From positions 62,001 to 126,000 of the forward strand of contig NZ_CP130886.1 in assembly GCF_030622045.1 (NCBI RefSeq): DNA of 64,000 nt. Reading direction: 5' to 3'. The position numbers were made by a program, and so were the translations under genes. The notes beneath the pieces were generated by a model. That model did no database searches and was not told the DNA's origin. It saw only the letters and a list, made by a program, of their open reading frames with translations. Numbering within the stretch: the stretch's first letter is position 1; the number at the start of each line of letters is the position of its first letter. Shown piece by piece: positions 35,591-45,539 of the stretch. This stretch comes from Planctellipticum variicoloris. Lineage in GTDB: Bacteria; Planctomycetota; Planctomycetia; Planctomycetales; Planctomycetaceae.

Positions 35591-37741
35591 TCACGTAAAC
35601 CGGTGCATGTCGCACGACACGCTTCCGGCGGCGTGCAGGTAGGACGTTGTCACGTAGTCCATGACCATGCGGTCGGAATTGAACCGCCAGCCCAGAGTGC
35701 TGACGGAGCGCTTCATCCGCTGAATCCAAAGCCGCGGCAGGTCGTCGTGGTCGCGGTCGTAAAACAGCGGAATCACTTCGTTCTGCAGCGTTTTCATCAG
35801 ATCGTTTGCGTCCCGGTCGTCCAGGATCTCCTGATTTGTGTGCGTTCGCCCGGTGCCGATGGCGAAGCCGTTCTGCCCGTCATAAGCCTCGGCCCACCAT
35901 CCGTCGAGGATCGAGCAGTTCAGGCCGCCGTTGAGGACGACCTTCTCGCCGCTCGTCCCGGAAGCCTCCAGCGGACGGCGGGGATTATTCAGCCAGACGT
36001 CGACTCCTTGGACCAGGTAGCGGGCCAGGTTGATGTCGTAGTCTTCCAGCAGCACGATCTTGCCGCGGAACTCCGGCTCCTGCGCCAGGTGATAGATCCG
36101 CTGCAGAATCGCCTTGCCGTTTTCGTCTGCGGGGTGAGACTTGCCGGCGAAAACGAGCTGCACCGGATGCTTTGCGTCGGACACGATCCGCTTCAACAGC
36201 TCGATATCCCGCAGGACGAGGTCGGCCCGCTTGTACGGCGCGAATCGTCGGGCGAAGCCGATTGTCAGCGTCGTGGGGCTCAGGCAGCTCTGGATCGATG
36301 AGACCTGGTCGGCGTTCCAGCCGAGTCGTCGCGCCCGGCGGGTCATCCGATCGCGAGCGAACGCGATCAGCCGACTCTTCAGCGACTGGTGGGTTTCCCA
36401 CAATTCGCCGTCGGCGATGCTGCCGAAGTCCTGCCAGACGGCCTGCTCGCCGGAGCGGACGTGCCAGCCGGGAGGGAGGGTCCGGTCGTAGAGCTGGCGC
36501 ATCTGCGGCGCGAGCCAGCTTCCCAGGTGGACGCCGTTGGTGATGTGGCCGATGGGAATTTCTTCTTCCGCCCGCCAGGGCCACAGGCTGGCCCACATCC
36601 GGCGGCTGACCACGCCGTGCAGGTTGGACACGGCGTTGGCCCGACGGCTGCACTTGAAGGCGAGGACCGTCATGCAGAAGGGTTCGTGATGGTTATTGGG
36701 ATCGATCCGGCCGAGCCCCATCAGGCCGCCGGCGCCGATTCCCATCTGGTCTCCCAGAGGGCCGAGGTGTTCGTCGATCAAGTCCCAGTCGAAGCGGTCG
36801 TGGCCCGCGGGAACGGGAGTGTGCGTGGTGAAGACGCACATGGCGGCGGTTTCGCGGAGTGCTTCATCGAACGAATAGCCGTCCTCCTGCATCCTCAAGC
36901 GGATGAATTCGAGCGGCGCGAAGGCGGAGTGTCCCTCGTTCATGTGAACGCAGTGCGGGCTGTAGCCGAGCGCCGTCAGCAGCCGGACGCCGCCGATGCC
37001 CAGGATGATTTCCTGGCGGATCCGGGTGCGCGAGTCGCCGCCGTAGAGTCGCGCGGTCAGCTTGCGATCTTCGATCGAGTTCTGCTCGATGTTGACGTCG
37101 AGCAGGAACAGCTTGACCCGGCCGACGTCGACCTGCCAGGCCTGCGCGTAGATGGGGCCGTGGCGGGTATCGACGCTGACGACGACCGGTTCGTCATTGG
37201 CCAGCCGGACCAGCCGAATGGGGAGCTTGTCCTTGGAAACCTGCGCGTAGACCTCGCGCTGCCAGCCGTCCTGATCGATGAGCTGAGAAAAATAGCCTTC
37301 GTGATAGAACAGTCCCACTGCGACGAGCGGGACGCCCAGGTCCGAAGCGCTCTTCAGGTGATCGCCCGCCAGAACGCCAAGACCCCCCGAATAGTTCGGC
37401 AACGACTCGTGGACGCCGAATTCCGCTGAGAAGTAGGCGACCGGCCGATGTCCGAGGACACCGGCGTGCTTGCCGGCCCAGGTATCGCGGGACTCCATGT
37501 ACTCCTGCCAGCGACGATAGGCGAAATTGACCCGAGAATGCAGAACGGTTTCGCGAGCGCGGTCCTCGAGCTGCTGGGGCGTGTACTCGTCGAGCAGCAA
37601 CACGGGATTGTGATCGAGCTGCACCCATCGCAGCGGATCCAGATCTCGAAAGATGGCGGTGACTTCGGGCTGCCAGCTCCACCAGTAATTGCGCGCCAAC
37701 GCCCAGAGTTTGTCGTGCAACGCCAGGTTCTGCGTAGTCAT
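35591..37741 (-). CDS. glgP: alpha-glucan (glycogen) phosphorylase, short-type GT35
   Basis: 716 aa, the shorter TIGR02094-like type. It uses PLP to release glucose-1-phosphate from glycogen or maltodextrin. Seen: [26 protein letters not shown] near residue 104 with the glycine-rich active-site loop, [29 protein letters not shown], and the PLP region [15 protein letters not shown] followed by DGWWAEAY (about residue 600). The first 100 residues are the DUF3417 domain typical of this subfamily. Cytoplasmic; no other glycogen gene is adjacent. Confidence 0.95.
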   Translation of the reverse strand: MTTQNLALHDKLWALARNYWWSWQPEVTAIFRDLDPLRWVQLDHNPVLLLDEYTPQQLEDRARETVLHSRVNFAYRRWQEYMESRDTWAGKHAGVLGHRPVAYFSAEFGVHESLPNYSGGLGVLAGDHLKSASDLGVPLVAVGLFYHEGYFSQLIDQDGWQREVYAQVSKDKLPIRLVRLANDEPVVVSVDTRHGPIYAQAWQVDVGRVKLFLLDVNIEQNSIEDRKLTARLYGGDSRTRIRQEIILGIGGVRLLTALGYSPHCVHMNEGHSAFAPLEFIRLRMQEDGYSFDEALRETAAMCVFTTHTPVPAGHDRFDWDLIDEHLGPLGDQMGIGAGGLMGLGRIDPNNHHEPFCMTVLAFKCSRRANAVSNLHGVVSRRMWASLWPWRAEEEIPIGHITNGVHLGSWLAPQMRQLYDRTLPPGWHVRSGEQAVWQDFGSIADGELWETHQSLKSRLIAFARDRMTRRARRLGWNADQVSSIQSCLSPTTLTIGFARRFAPYKRADLVLRDIELLKRIVSDAKHPVQLVFAGKSHPADENGKAILQRIYHLAQEPEFRGKIVLLEDYDINLARYLVQGVDVWLNNPRRPLEASGTSGEKVVLNGGLNCSILDGWWAEAYDGQNGFAIGTGRTHTNQEILDDRDANDLMKTLQNEVIPLFYDRDHDDLPRLWIQRMKRSVSTLGWRFNSDRMVMDYVTTSYLHAAGSVSCDMHRFT

Positions 37742-37957
37742 GAAACGTACTTTCCGTGCGGAAGCCGACCGATCTCACCCGATGTCGAACCAGGAGAATT
37801 TGACGAGCAGTATAGGTCGATTGTCGAAGAGGGTCGAGACTGCCTGCCGAGCGTGCAGTCGGCGCGCCGTCGAACGACCACTCTCGCTCACTGACGTACT
37901 GTCCGACTCGGTGAACGAACCGAACTCCGTCGGAAAGACGATCCCGACCTCGTCGGA

Positions 37958-38962
37958 TCATCTTTCTGCGTCTGCAGTTACCGTCAGATCGGAGAATCGC
38001 GACTGGAGCTCTGCCGCAACTGCCTGCGCCGTTGGCCGGTCCCCCGTCCGTTCCGCCAGTCGCTCCGCCGAGCGCAGTGCCTGTGCAGCGAGTGCGCGGT
38101 GCGGCGTCCCGCTCAGACCCGTTCGCAGAGCGCAGGCCAGGGCATGGGACGGATCGCCGGTCTGTTCGTACGCGTCGGCGAGCAGCAGGTAGGCTCCGGC
38201 CCGGGCCGCGCGGGGCAGATCGTCCAGTTGGCGCTCCCAATGCCGGACGGCGTTCACGCTGATATCCGATCGGTGCGCCCGCAATCGCCAGAGCTGGAGC
38301 TGCGCGTGCCGCTGCAGCGGCAGATTCCCCGATGACGCCAGCTCGCGCAGCGTCGCCTGCGACTGATCCCCGAATGGCGGACGGGCCAGCAGCACGCTGG
38401 CGCCCAGCAGGCGGGCCACGTCGTTCTTTGACTGCAGCCAGGTCAGCGCTCGCGCCGCCAGTGCACTTTCGGGGGGGGCCTCGTTCCAGACGAGCGGCGC
38501 CAGCGAAAAGTACGGCGTCTGCGGGTCGCTGGCGGTGATCATCAGAAACCGCTCCGCCGCGGCCAGATGATCGCCGCGATAGAGGGCGCACTGGACCAGC
38601 AGCGACAGAATCTCCCGCCGGACCCAGTCGCGGGATTCATTCTCGTAGGCCGCTTCCAGCAGTTTCTGGGCGGCGGCAACGTCGCCTGCGCGCAGGAGCT
38701 TCCGACCTTCGGCGTGGGCGGGGAGATAGTTCGTCGAGATCTCGATCACATCCTCGACAGGGAGCCGATGGACGTTGGAGCGATCCCGCGACTGAATGAC
38801 CAGCTCCCGGCCATTGTAGTCGATCACGGTTCCGGTATGACTGACGCGTCCGACGCCAGAGGGGCCGCGCAAAGTGACGCGATCCTCGCCGCGGACGGGT
38901 CCTGCTGAGAAAGCCAGACCGATCAGGAGCAGAATCCTCAGCGATGTCGAACGGCCGCTCAT
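37958..38962 (-). CDS. secreted TPR-like helical repeat protein, unknown function
   Basis: 334 aa with a signal peptide (LRILLLIGLAFSAGPVRG). A small beta-rich segment (VTLRGPSGVGRVSHTGTVIDYNGRELVIQ) comes first, then helical repeats of TPR style (HAEGRKLLRAGDVAAAQKLLEAAYENE, LLLADAYEQTGDPSHALACAL) to the C-terminus. It is probably a periplasmic scaffold. It is upstream of the GlgP gene on the same strand and 36 bases downstream of the next gene, so the pair 39475-37958 may be co-transcribed. Confidence 0.65.
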   Translation of the reverse strand: MSGRSTSLRILLLIGLAFSAGPVRGEDRVTLRGPSGVGRVSHTGTVIDYNGRELVIQSRDRSNVHRLPVEDVIEISTNYLPAHAEGRKLLRAGDVAAAQKLLEAAYENESRDWVRREILSLLVQCALYRGDHLAAAERFLMITASDPQTPYFSLAPLVWNEAPPESALAARALTWLQSKNDVARLLGASVLLARPPFGDQSQATLRELASSGNLPLQRHAQLQLWRLRAHRSDISVNAVRHWERQLDDLPRAARAGAYLLLADAYEQTGDPSHALACALRTGLSGTPHRALAAQALRSAERLAERTGDRPTAQAVAAELQSRFSDLTVTADAER

Positions 38963-38998
38963 CGTCCCTGCCGAATGAGGTCAATCGCGAGGAACTCT

Positions 38999-39475
38999 CT
39001 ACTTCTTCTTTTTCTTCTTGGGAGCGTCGTCTTCGTCGTCGAGCAGGTCGGTGCCGGAGTCCAGCAGATCCGTATCGGACAGCGTGGCGTCCGAAAGGCT
39101 GCCCGAATCTTCGAAGATATCTGCATTCGCATCGCTGGCTTCGTACGCTGCGGTTTCTGCAGAGTCGCCGTCTTCTTCAACTTCAATGGCATCCAACTCG
39201 CCGAAATCCTCGTCCTCGACGGCGGCCGCGTCTTCCACCGAATCGCCGCGTTTCGAGGTGGCCTTGGAGGACTTGCTGCGACTCGGCATCAGGCACATGA
39301 CCGGCAGTCCGATCGTGGCGACTACGCCGCAGGCCGCCGTCACGCCGAGGATGCCCATCAGCGTCGTCGACAGGTTTTCCGACTGAGTGACAATCATCAT
39401 CGCCACCAGGTAGGTGAGGAACGCAGCCGGAAGTGCGGCGACGAGCGATGTCAGAAACAGTTGTACGCGACCCAC
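38999..39475 (-). CDS. membrane protein with acidic tail and poly-Lys end, unknown function
   Basis: 158 aa from a GTG at 39475, behind GAGGG. There are two membrane helices (about residues 6-28 and 37-60), then a long cytosolic or periplasmic tail dominated by Asp, Glu and Ser, finishing with DDAPKKKKKK. The strong charge pattern suggests electrostatic binding. No family was recognised. It is immediately upstream of the TPR-like gene. Confidence 0.6.
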   Translation of the reverse strand: MGRVQLFLTSLVAALPAAFLTYLVAMMIVTQSENLSTTLMGILGVTAACGVVATIGLPVMCLMPSRSKSSKATSKRGDSVEDAAAVEDEDFGELDAIEVEEDGDSAETAAYEASDANADIFEDSGSLSDATLSDTDLLDSGTDLLDDEDDAPKKKKKK

Positions 39476-39782
39476 GGCGGGATCCCTCGTCTGGGAGAAT
39501 CATTCCGATTGAACCGCGACGGCGGGCAGCAGTCGCCTGCGGGCCGGCGCGGTTTTCCTGACCGGAAAAGTTGCGGGTGAACCATCCATCGTAGGGAGGA
39601 AATCCCCCCGCTGACAAGATCGTCTCCCCGCAGCGGCCTTCACGACGGGAATCGTCGTCGGGAAAAAGGGATTGTGCCGCCGGACTTACGAATATGGCGA
39701 CCCTGCCGGTCCGGTTGCGGAAAACGCCCGGGCGGACGACGATTCCCGGCAGAATTTCCCTGTTCCTGCGAGGTGTGCCCTG
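39476..39782. other. divergent promoter region
   Basis: 307 bases between the divergent 158-aa protein gene and the uracil-DNA glycosylase gene; it must hold both promoters. No clear consensus boxes, hairpins or repeats were noticed. Confidence 0.4.
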
Positions 39783-40493
39783 ATGTCCTCCGGCTCCCGA
39801 TCGGGTCCAACTCTCTTCGATGCACTCAATGCCCGCATCGTGGCCTGCCACCGCTGCCCACGGCTGCGAACGTACTGCCAGGCCGTCGCCCGGGAGAAAC
39901 GCCGGGCGTTCAGCGACTGGGACTACTGGGGGCGGCCGGTCCCGAATTTCGGCGACCCGAACGCCCGGCTGCTGATCGTTGGCCTCGCCCCGGCGGCGCA
40001 TGGCGCCAACCGGACAGGGAGGATGTTCACCGGCGACCGCAGCGGCGACTGGCTGTATCGGGCGCTGCACAAGGCGGGCTTCGCCAGCCAGCCGACGTCC
40101 ACCCGCTCCGACGACGGCCTGACGTTGCGGGACGCAGCCATCACGGCGGCCTGCCACTGTGCTCCTCCCGACAACAAGCCGTTGCCGGACGAGCTGACGG
40201 CCTGCGCCGGCTGGCTCCACAAGACGATCGCCGAGCTGCCGGTTCGCGTCCTGCTGGCCCTCGGCCAGATCGCCTGGCGGGCGATTTTTCTCTGGGCGCG
40301 CGAGGCCGGCCAATGGGACGGGGCTCTCCCGAAATTCTCGCACGGCGCCGAAGTTCGATTGCGCGATGGTCGGCCGGTGCTTGGCAGCTACCACCCCAGT
40401 CAGCAGAACACTTTTACGGGCCGGCTGACCGAGCCGATGTTCGACGCCGTCTTCGCCCGCGCCCGCGCAGAACTCGATTCGCAGCGAGGCTGA
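39783..40493 (+). CDS. family 5 (UDGb-type) uracil-DNA glycosylase
   Basis: 236 aa from the ATG at 39783. It excises uracil and other deaminated bases from DNA. Family 5 markers: motif [13 protein letters not shown] (residues 67-79) lacking the usual catalytic Asp/Asn of family 1, then RMFTGDRSG, and the C-terminal [10 protein letters not shown] (His204). Cys residues at 22, 25, 126 and 141 (CHRC, CHC, AC) can hold the [4Fe-4S] cluster. The frame is open upstream to 39672, but coding features start at this ATG. Confidence 0.92.
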   Translation: MSSGSRSGPTLFDALNARIVACHRCPRLRTYCQAVAREKRRAFSDWDYWGRPVPNFGDPNARLLIVGLAPAAHGANRTGRMFTGDRSGDWLYRALHKAGFASQPTSTRSDDGLTLRDAAITAACHCAPPDNKPLPDELTACAGWLHKTIAELPVRVLLALGQIAWRAIFLWAREAGQWDGALPKFSHGAEVRLRDGRPVLGSYHPSQQNTFTGRLTEPMFDAVFARARAELDSQRG

Positions 40494-40503
40494 TGGCCGG
40501 TCG

Positions 40504-42033
40504 TCACTTCAGGATGTCGACGGCGTGGAGGACTTCGCGTCCGTGCCTCCGAAGCGTGTTGAGCAGATCATGCAGATCCTGCAGCGTGGTCAGCGGATTG
40601 ATCAGCGTCACCCGCAATGCACCGACGCCGTCGAGTTTGACCGGCGCCAGATAGAAATCGCCCGACTCGATCACCTGCCGGCGGAGGGCGAGCTGAAAAT
40701 CGCCGACTTCCGCCGGGCCGGCGCCGGCCAGTTCGACGGGGAGATAACGGAACGCCAGGATATTGCACTGGGGCTCGTGAAGGGGCGTGAAGTCAGGCTG
40801 CTCGGTGAGCAGTTGATGCAATTTCCGAGTCAGATCGAATGTCAGGTCCACGAGATCGGCAAACAGACCGGGGCCGAAAACCGACCACGCCCCCCACAAC
40901 CCCAGAGCCGCGGCCCGTTTCGTGCATTCCAGCGTCTGCAGCCCGAGATCGAAGTCCGCGCCCCCGGGGGCTGCCGGGTCGAACAGGTACGGAGCACTCT
41001 GGCGAAACGCGTCAAAGCGATGCTCCGCCTTGCGATAGAACACAAACGCGCACAGGGCCGGAACGAACAGCATCTTGTGGGCGTCCCAGACGACGCTGTC
41101 GGCCTGATCGATCCCGACCAGCAGACTTCGATGACGGTCGCTGAAGAGCGCCCCGCCGCCGTGGGCCGCGTCGACGTGCAGCCAGACATTCCAGCGCCGG
41201 CAGACCTCGGCGATTTCAGGCAGAGGGTCGAAGGCCCCGATCGGCGTGGCGCAGCAGCTCGCAGCCACCGCGATCACCGGTCGCCCGTCGTCCCGAAGCC
41301 GACGAAGCAGGGTGTCGAGCCGCACCGGATCCATGCGCCGCCGGGAATCCAGTTCCGCCTTGACGACCTGTTCGGTCCCCAGGCCAAGCACGCCCGCGGC
41401 GCGTGCAATGGAATAGTGCGAATCCGCCCCCGTGACGAGGACCGGATTCCCGGCCGTCGCCAGTCCCTGCTCCCAGGCCCGCGGCAGAGCCACATTGCGC
41501 GCCGTCAGCAGCGCGGTCAGGTTGGCGAGCGACCCGCCGTGTGTTGCGAAGCCGGCGAACGTCCCGGCCGGCCAGCCGATTCGCATGCCGAGCTGCTCGA
41601 CCAGCACTTTCTCAACGGCGGTGACAAAGGGCCCCATTTCGTAGACTGCCATGACCTGATTCGAGATCGCTCCCAGCGCATCGAACAATCCGGCCAGCGG
41701 AATCGACGCCGGCACCTGATGCCCGACGTAGCGCGGATGATGCAGGTTCTGTCCGTGGGCCAGTACCAGCCGAGCCAGTTCTTCGAATCGGTCCGGGATC
41801 TCTGCGAGCGGGCCGGCGGGCGCCGCAAGCGTCTCTCCGGCAGCCGCCAGATTCTCGGCCGGCGGTCGCCAGTTGAGGACCGGACCCTCACGGTTCTGAA
41901 CCGATTCCAGATGCCGTCCCAGCAGCTCCATCAACCGGGAACCGGCGGACACCAGGATTGCGGGATCGTACGCCGGGGAGATCCGACGGCGAATCTCCGC
42001 CTGTCGGTCTGCAGATAAGTTAGCAGGTTGCAT
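40504..42033 (-). CDS. PLP-dependent decarboxylase (group II, aromatic-L-amino-acid/diaminobutyrate type)
   Basis: 509 aa. It decarboxylates an amino acid in the cytoplasm. The PLP site is clear: VDAAHGGGA with His291 stacking region, and VVWDAHKML with Lys320 as the Schiff-base lysine; FATHGGSLANLTALLTAR and SHYSIARAAGVLGLG are typical of the glutamate/aromatic/diaminobutyrate decarboxylase family. The substrate (L-2,4-diaminobutyrate, tyrosine, glutamate) is not decidable by eye. It ends 10 bases from the convergent glycosylase gene. Confidence 0.9.
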   Translation of the reverse strand: MQPANLSADRQAEIRRRISPAYDPAILVSAGSRLMELLGRHLESVQNREGPVLNWRPPAENLAAAGETLAAPAGPLAEIPDRFEELARLVLAHGQNLHHPRYVGHQVPASIPLAGLFDALGAISNQVMAVYEMGPFVTAVEKVLVEQLGMRIGWPAGTFAGFATHGGSLANLTALLTARNVALPRAWEQGLATAGNPVLVTGADSHYSIARAAGVLGLGTEQVVKAELDSRRRMDPVRLDTLLRRLRDDGRPVIAVAASCCATPIGAFDPLPEIAEVCRRWNVWLHVDAAHGGGALFSDRHRSLLVGIDQADSVVWDAHKMLFVPALCAFVFYRKAEHRFDAFRQSAPYLFDPAAPGGADFDLGLQTLECTKRAAALGLWGAWSVFGPGLFADLVDLTFDLTRKLHQLLTEQPDFTPLHEPQCNILAFRYLPVELAGAGPAEVGDFQLALRRQVIESGDFYLAPVKLDGVGALRVTLINPLTTLQDLHDLLNTLRRHGREVLHAVDILK

Positions 42034-42323
42034 CGAGGGCTCGTTTCACGCCTGACGTTTCACAGGGGCGATTGAACATGCGTTGACGCCCGGCCGCCAT
42101 TTCGCATCGACTTTCTCCCGCGCTCTATCCGTCAAGCGCGGCGACTCCCATCGGAACGGCTGTGAGTCTGGGAAATCTGTGCGAGGTTGGTTCCGGTCAG
42201 TGATCGCCGATCGACGGCATCGGGGCATCGGCCGCGGGTTGAACTCCAGTCGAGCCGGCATTGTATCCGATGCAATCGGCACAGTCCGTAAGGTTGCGCT
42301 CACTTCAGGTCAGGGGGTCATCA

Positions 42324-44096
42324 ATGACTCGGCACACATCTGCTTTCACGCGGCGTATTGTCCGCTGGATTCCCCGGAGTTTTTTGCTGGGGACGGTTGT
42401 CGTCGGCGGAACGCTGTCGTTGAGCGAGGTTGCGCTCGCCAAAGGAGGGCTGTCGTCACTGTTCGGCAAGGCTCAGCCGGCGACCGACGCTCAGCCGGTC
42501 GATTCCGTTCTGGAGATCCGCAAACTGCTGGCGGAAGCCCGATTTGCAGCGACGCAGCGGGACTACTCGACCGCGATTCGCCAGGCCGAGCGGGCGCAGA
42601 AGCTGGCTGAAGGTTCGGCAGCCACGATCCGCTCTGCCCCCGACTGTTCGCCAGCCCAGATTGCGACGGTCCTGCAGCAGTATCGCCAGGCTCGCGCCGG
42701 GAAGGATGTTCGGCTGTCTCTGAATCCTGCGTCCAATGCGGTTCAGCCAGTCAAACCGGCGTCGAAAGCGAACCTGTCGACCGTTCGTCCCCCGACGACG
42801 TCCTCCGCACGCCCCGCCGTGGAAACAAAATCCGGAAAGACGGGCGCTCCCGTCGAAAAACTGCTCGGCGAACGCAGTCGCCCTGCGGCGGCGGCGACCA
42901 CAACGCCACCGGCAATCGCGCAGGCCGTTCCGCGTCCGACGCCAAAGAACATCACAGAATTTCGACCCACGCCGATCGCGTCCCGCACTCGACCTTCCGC
43001 CGTCGAGATCCGGAAACGTCCCGACGAACCGCAGGCCTCGCGGTCGTCGTTCTTCGACGAATCGCTGATTCGTACGAGTGCAGCGCGGCAGTCCACTCCG
43101 CCGCAGCCGCCGGATCTTCACAAAGCCGCCGGCGTCCCGGACCAGCCGACCACGGAAGTCGCGGCGGAAGTCGAAGCCATGGATTCCGGCTCGCTGATGG
43201 CCAGTCAGGCTGCGGCTTCAACGACTTCGGGAATCGACCCCGCGCTGACAGAACGACTGCTCAAGCCGCTGAGCGGCATGCGCGTCCGCATTCAGGAACC
43301 GGCGTTTACGCCGTCCGCCCCCGCTGAGGATGAGGTCGCGGCACCTGCGGACGACGTCGTTGCGCTGGCCGCCGAATCCATCGACATGGTGGGGACCGGC
43401 GAGGAACTGGCGGCTGCTGAACCGGAGATTCAGGCTCCGCTGGTTGCAGCCGAGGTCGAAGTCGAGTCACCGCCGCCGAAGGAAGCAACCAGCGAGGTTG
43501 AATCGATAGAGACGCTGGCGCCGATTTACGAGGTGCAGACGGCCGAGGCCGTTGCCGAGGCCGAGCCGACCTTCGAGCAGGTTTCCGACCAGCAGCCGGC
43601 CGAGGACGCCCAGTCGACCGAAACATTCCGGTCGTCATCGGGCGTGCGTTACCTGGAGTGGTCGCCGGTCGTCGAACCGCAGTCGCAGCCGGTCATTTCG
43701 GCCGAGGTGACGGTGGAAGAGCCGCGGCAGATCGATGCGGAAGCCGGCGCGCCGTTCGGCGAGCTGGCGTTCGAAAGCGAGGAGACCGCGGGCGTCGAGC
43801 AGGCGGGATTCCGGGGACGCGACGAATGGTCCTCGACGGGCAGGGGAGAGGCTGCGTCACGCAGGCCCGTCGAGGACGAAGCCACGGGACCGTTCGTGGT
43901 CTTTCGGGAACCGGCGACGGGAGCGGCTACAGCCTGGGAAGTCGCCCCTCCTCCACCGGCCGAAATCGCTGTCGCCGCGACCGGCGGAACGAATCGTCAG
44001 CCCGGCCTGACCCGAGAGACGGTGTGGTGGTTCTCGGCGGCGGGCATTCTGCTCGCGATTCTGGGGCTCAGCGCGTGGCTCCCGCGTCGGCAGTAG
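42324..44096 (+). CDS. large low-complexity protein with C-terminal membrane helix, unknown function
   Basis: 590 aa from the ATG at 42324 (AGGGGG upstream). Layout: a signal-like hydrophobic stretch (IPRSFLLGTVVVGGTLSL), a short TPR-like helical pair (LAEARFAATQRDYSTAIRQAERAQKLAEG), a long disordered region rich in Pro, Ala, Thr and Glu (about residues 100-560), and a final membrane helix (WWFSAAGILLAILGLSAWL) with a basic end. The middle alternates positive (before ~240) and acidic (after ~280) stretches. It is probably an envelope-spanning or surface-linking protein. No family recognised. Confidence 0.6.
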   Translation: MTRHTSAFTRRIVRWIPRSFLLGTVVVGGTLSLSEVALAKGGLSSLFGKAQPATDAQPVDSVLEIRKLLAEARFAATQRDYSTAIRQAERAQKLAEGSAATIRSAPDCSPAQIATVLQQYRQARAGKDVRLSLNPASNAVQPVKPASKANLSTVRPPTTSSARPAVETKSGKTGAPVEKLLGERSRPAAAATTTPPAIAQAVPRPTPKNITEFRPTPIASRTRPSAVEIRKRPDEPQASRSSFFDESLIRTSAARQSTPPQPPDLHKAAGVPDQPTTEVAAEVEAMDSGSLMASQAAASTTSGIDPALTERLLKPLSGMRVRIQEPAFTPSAPAEDEVAAPADDVVALAAESIDMVGTGEELAAAEPEIQAPLVAAEVEVESPPPKEATSEVESIETLAPIYEVQTAEAVAEAEPTFEQVSDQQPAEDAQSTETFRSSSGVRYLEWSPVVEPQSQPVISAEVTVEEPRQIDAEAGAPFGELAFESEETAGVEQAGFRGRDEWSSTGRGEAASRRPVEDEATGPFVVFREPATGAATAWEVAPPPPAEIAVAATGGTNRQPGLTRETVWWFSAAGILLAILGLSAWLPRRQ

Positions 44097-44118
44097 TCTT
44101 TGCACGCAGCAAGCGGAA

Positions 44119-45456
44119 TCAGGACACGTCGATGACCAGGAGCGTCCGGTCGTCGGCGGGGGGCAGACCCTCAGTGAAGTCGTGGATCTCGCGGAGAATC
44201 CGGTCGCGCGTTTGAGTCGCCGTGCCGGTGCAGTCCTGCAGGATGGCATCCAGGCGCTCCGTGCCGAACATCTGTCCGTGACCGTTCCCCGCTTCCACGA
44301 TTCCGTCGGTATACAGCACCAGTCGATCGCCCGGCAGCAGGTCGACAGTTCTGACCGGGAACGTCCAGTCGGGGGCGATTCCCAGCGGCAAGGTGTTGGC
44401 CTCGTCGAGGCTGAGTACTTCCGGCTGGCCGCAATGCCGCAGGCGGGGCGGGTTGTGCCCTGCTGAAGCGTACTTCAGCCGCCGGGTTGCGGGATCGAAC
44501 TCGGCATAGAACGCCGTCACGAACCGTCCGGAGTCTCGCGTGTAGCGTCGGGTCAGGTGATGGTTGAGATGCTCCAGCAGGACTCCCGGGGGAGTCGGCG
44601 CCCCGGGCAGCGTATGGGCGATGCAATGGGTCACCGCCATCACGACCGCGGCCGGCGTTCCGTGTCCGCTGACGTCGGCGATCAGCAGTCCCCAGCGACC
44701 TTCCGGCAGCGCGAAGAAGTCATAGTAGTCGCCGCCAGCCCGCTGCGACGTCTGATAGTGAGCGGCCAGTTCCATTCCGGGGATGGTCGGGAGCGACGTC
44801 GGCAGCAGCGAGCGCTGAATATCCGCCACCACACGCAGCTCGTCGTCGACCATCCGATACGCGGCGTCGCGCTGCTCGGCGAGGACCAGATTGCTGGTGG
44901 CTCGCCCGAAGAGATTGGCCATCCAGACCCGCTCGGGAAGTTCGTCGAGTCGAAACGCATCGGGCTCCCGGCGCAACAGGACGACCATATTCAGTGAAAC
45001 GCCCTCGTCGAACAGCGGAATGGCCAGAAGCGATCGCATTTCCCCCAGAAACTCGGCCGCGGGATCGTCGCTGCTGATCCGCAGATCGCTGATGATCTGC
45101 GGTTCGTCGCTGTAGATCAGATCGGCGAGCAGTCCGCCGGCGACGATCGGCAGCCGGCTTTGATCCATCCAGGGATTGATGTCTTCATTCCAGCCGCTGA
45201 AGCGGGTGATCCTGACCTGCGGATTGACCAGGCCGCGACGGCTGAGTCCCAGCCGTGCATCCATGGGCATCATGGACTGCATCCGCCGGACGTAAGCGCC
45301 AACCATCTTCTGCGGGTCGGTCTGCAGACTCATTTCCCGCATGGTTTCCAGTACGTGCTGGAGGCGGGTTCGGACTTCGGCCGGTCGATTCGAGCCGTCG
45401 TCCTGCGCTTCGGATTCCACAAATTCCCGGTCCACTGCGACTCTCCCGTCATCCAT
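44119..45456 (-). CDS. GAF-like domain plus SpoIIE (PP2C) serine phosphatase, RsbU-like
   Basis: 445 aa, soluble. The N-terminal half is a GAF-like sensor (LQHVLETMREMSLQTDPQKMVGAYV through LLAIPLFDEGVSLNMVVLLRREP). From about residue 215 a SpoIIE phosphatase: ADIQRSLLPTSLPTIPGMELAAHYQ, AGGDYYDFFALPEGRWGLLIADVSGHGTPAA with the metal Asp, LKYASAGHNPP and LVLYTDGIVEA. These enzymes dephosphorylate anti-sigma antagonist (STAS) proteins in partner-switching. No STAS or anti-sigma kinase gene is seen nearby. Confidence 0.88.
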   Translation of the reverse strand: MDDGRVAVDREFVESEAQDDGSNRPAEVRTRLQHVLETMREMSLQTDPQKMVGAYVRRMQSMMPMDARLGLSRRGLVNPQVRITRFSGWNEDINPWMDQSRLPIVAGGLLADLIYSDEPQIISDLRISSDDPAAEFLGEMRSLLAIPLFDEGVSLNMVVLLRREPDAFRLDELPERVWMANLFGRATSNLVLAEQRDAAYRMVDDELRVVADIQRSLLPTSLPTIPGMELAAHYQTSQRAGGDYYDFFALPEGRWGLLIADVSGHGTPAAVVMAVTHCIAHTLPGAPTPPGVLLEHLNHHLTRRYTRDSGRFVTAFYAEFDPATRRLKYASAGHNPPRLRHCGQPEVLSLDEANTLPLGIAPDWTFPVRTVDLLPGDRLVLYTDGIVEAGNGHGQMFGTERLDAILQDCTGTATQTRDRILREIHDFTEGLPPADDRTLLVIDVS

Positions 45457-45539
45457 TCCGGATGAAACTGGTCTCTCCGAGGCGACGGACTCGACAGACC
45501 TGCGCGCATTGCGCCACTGGAAGGACGGTCCTCGCAGAG

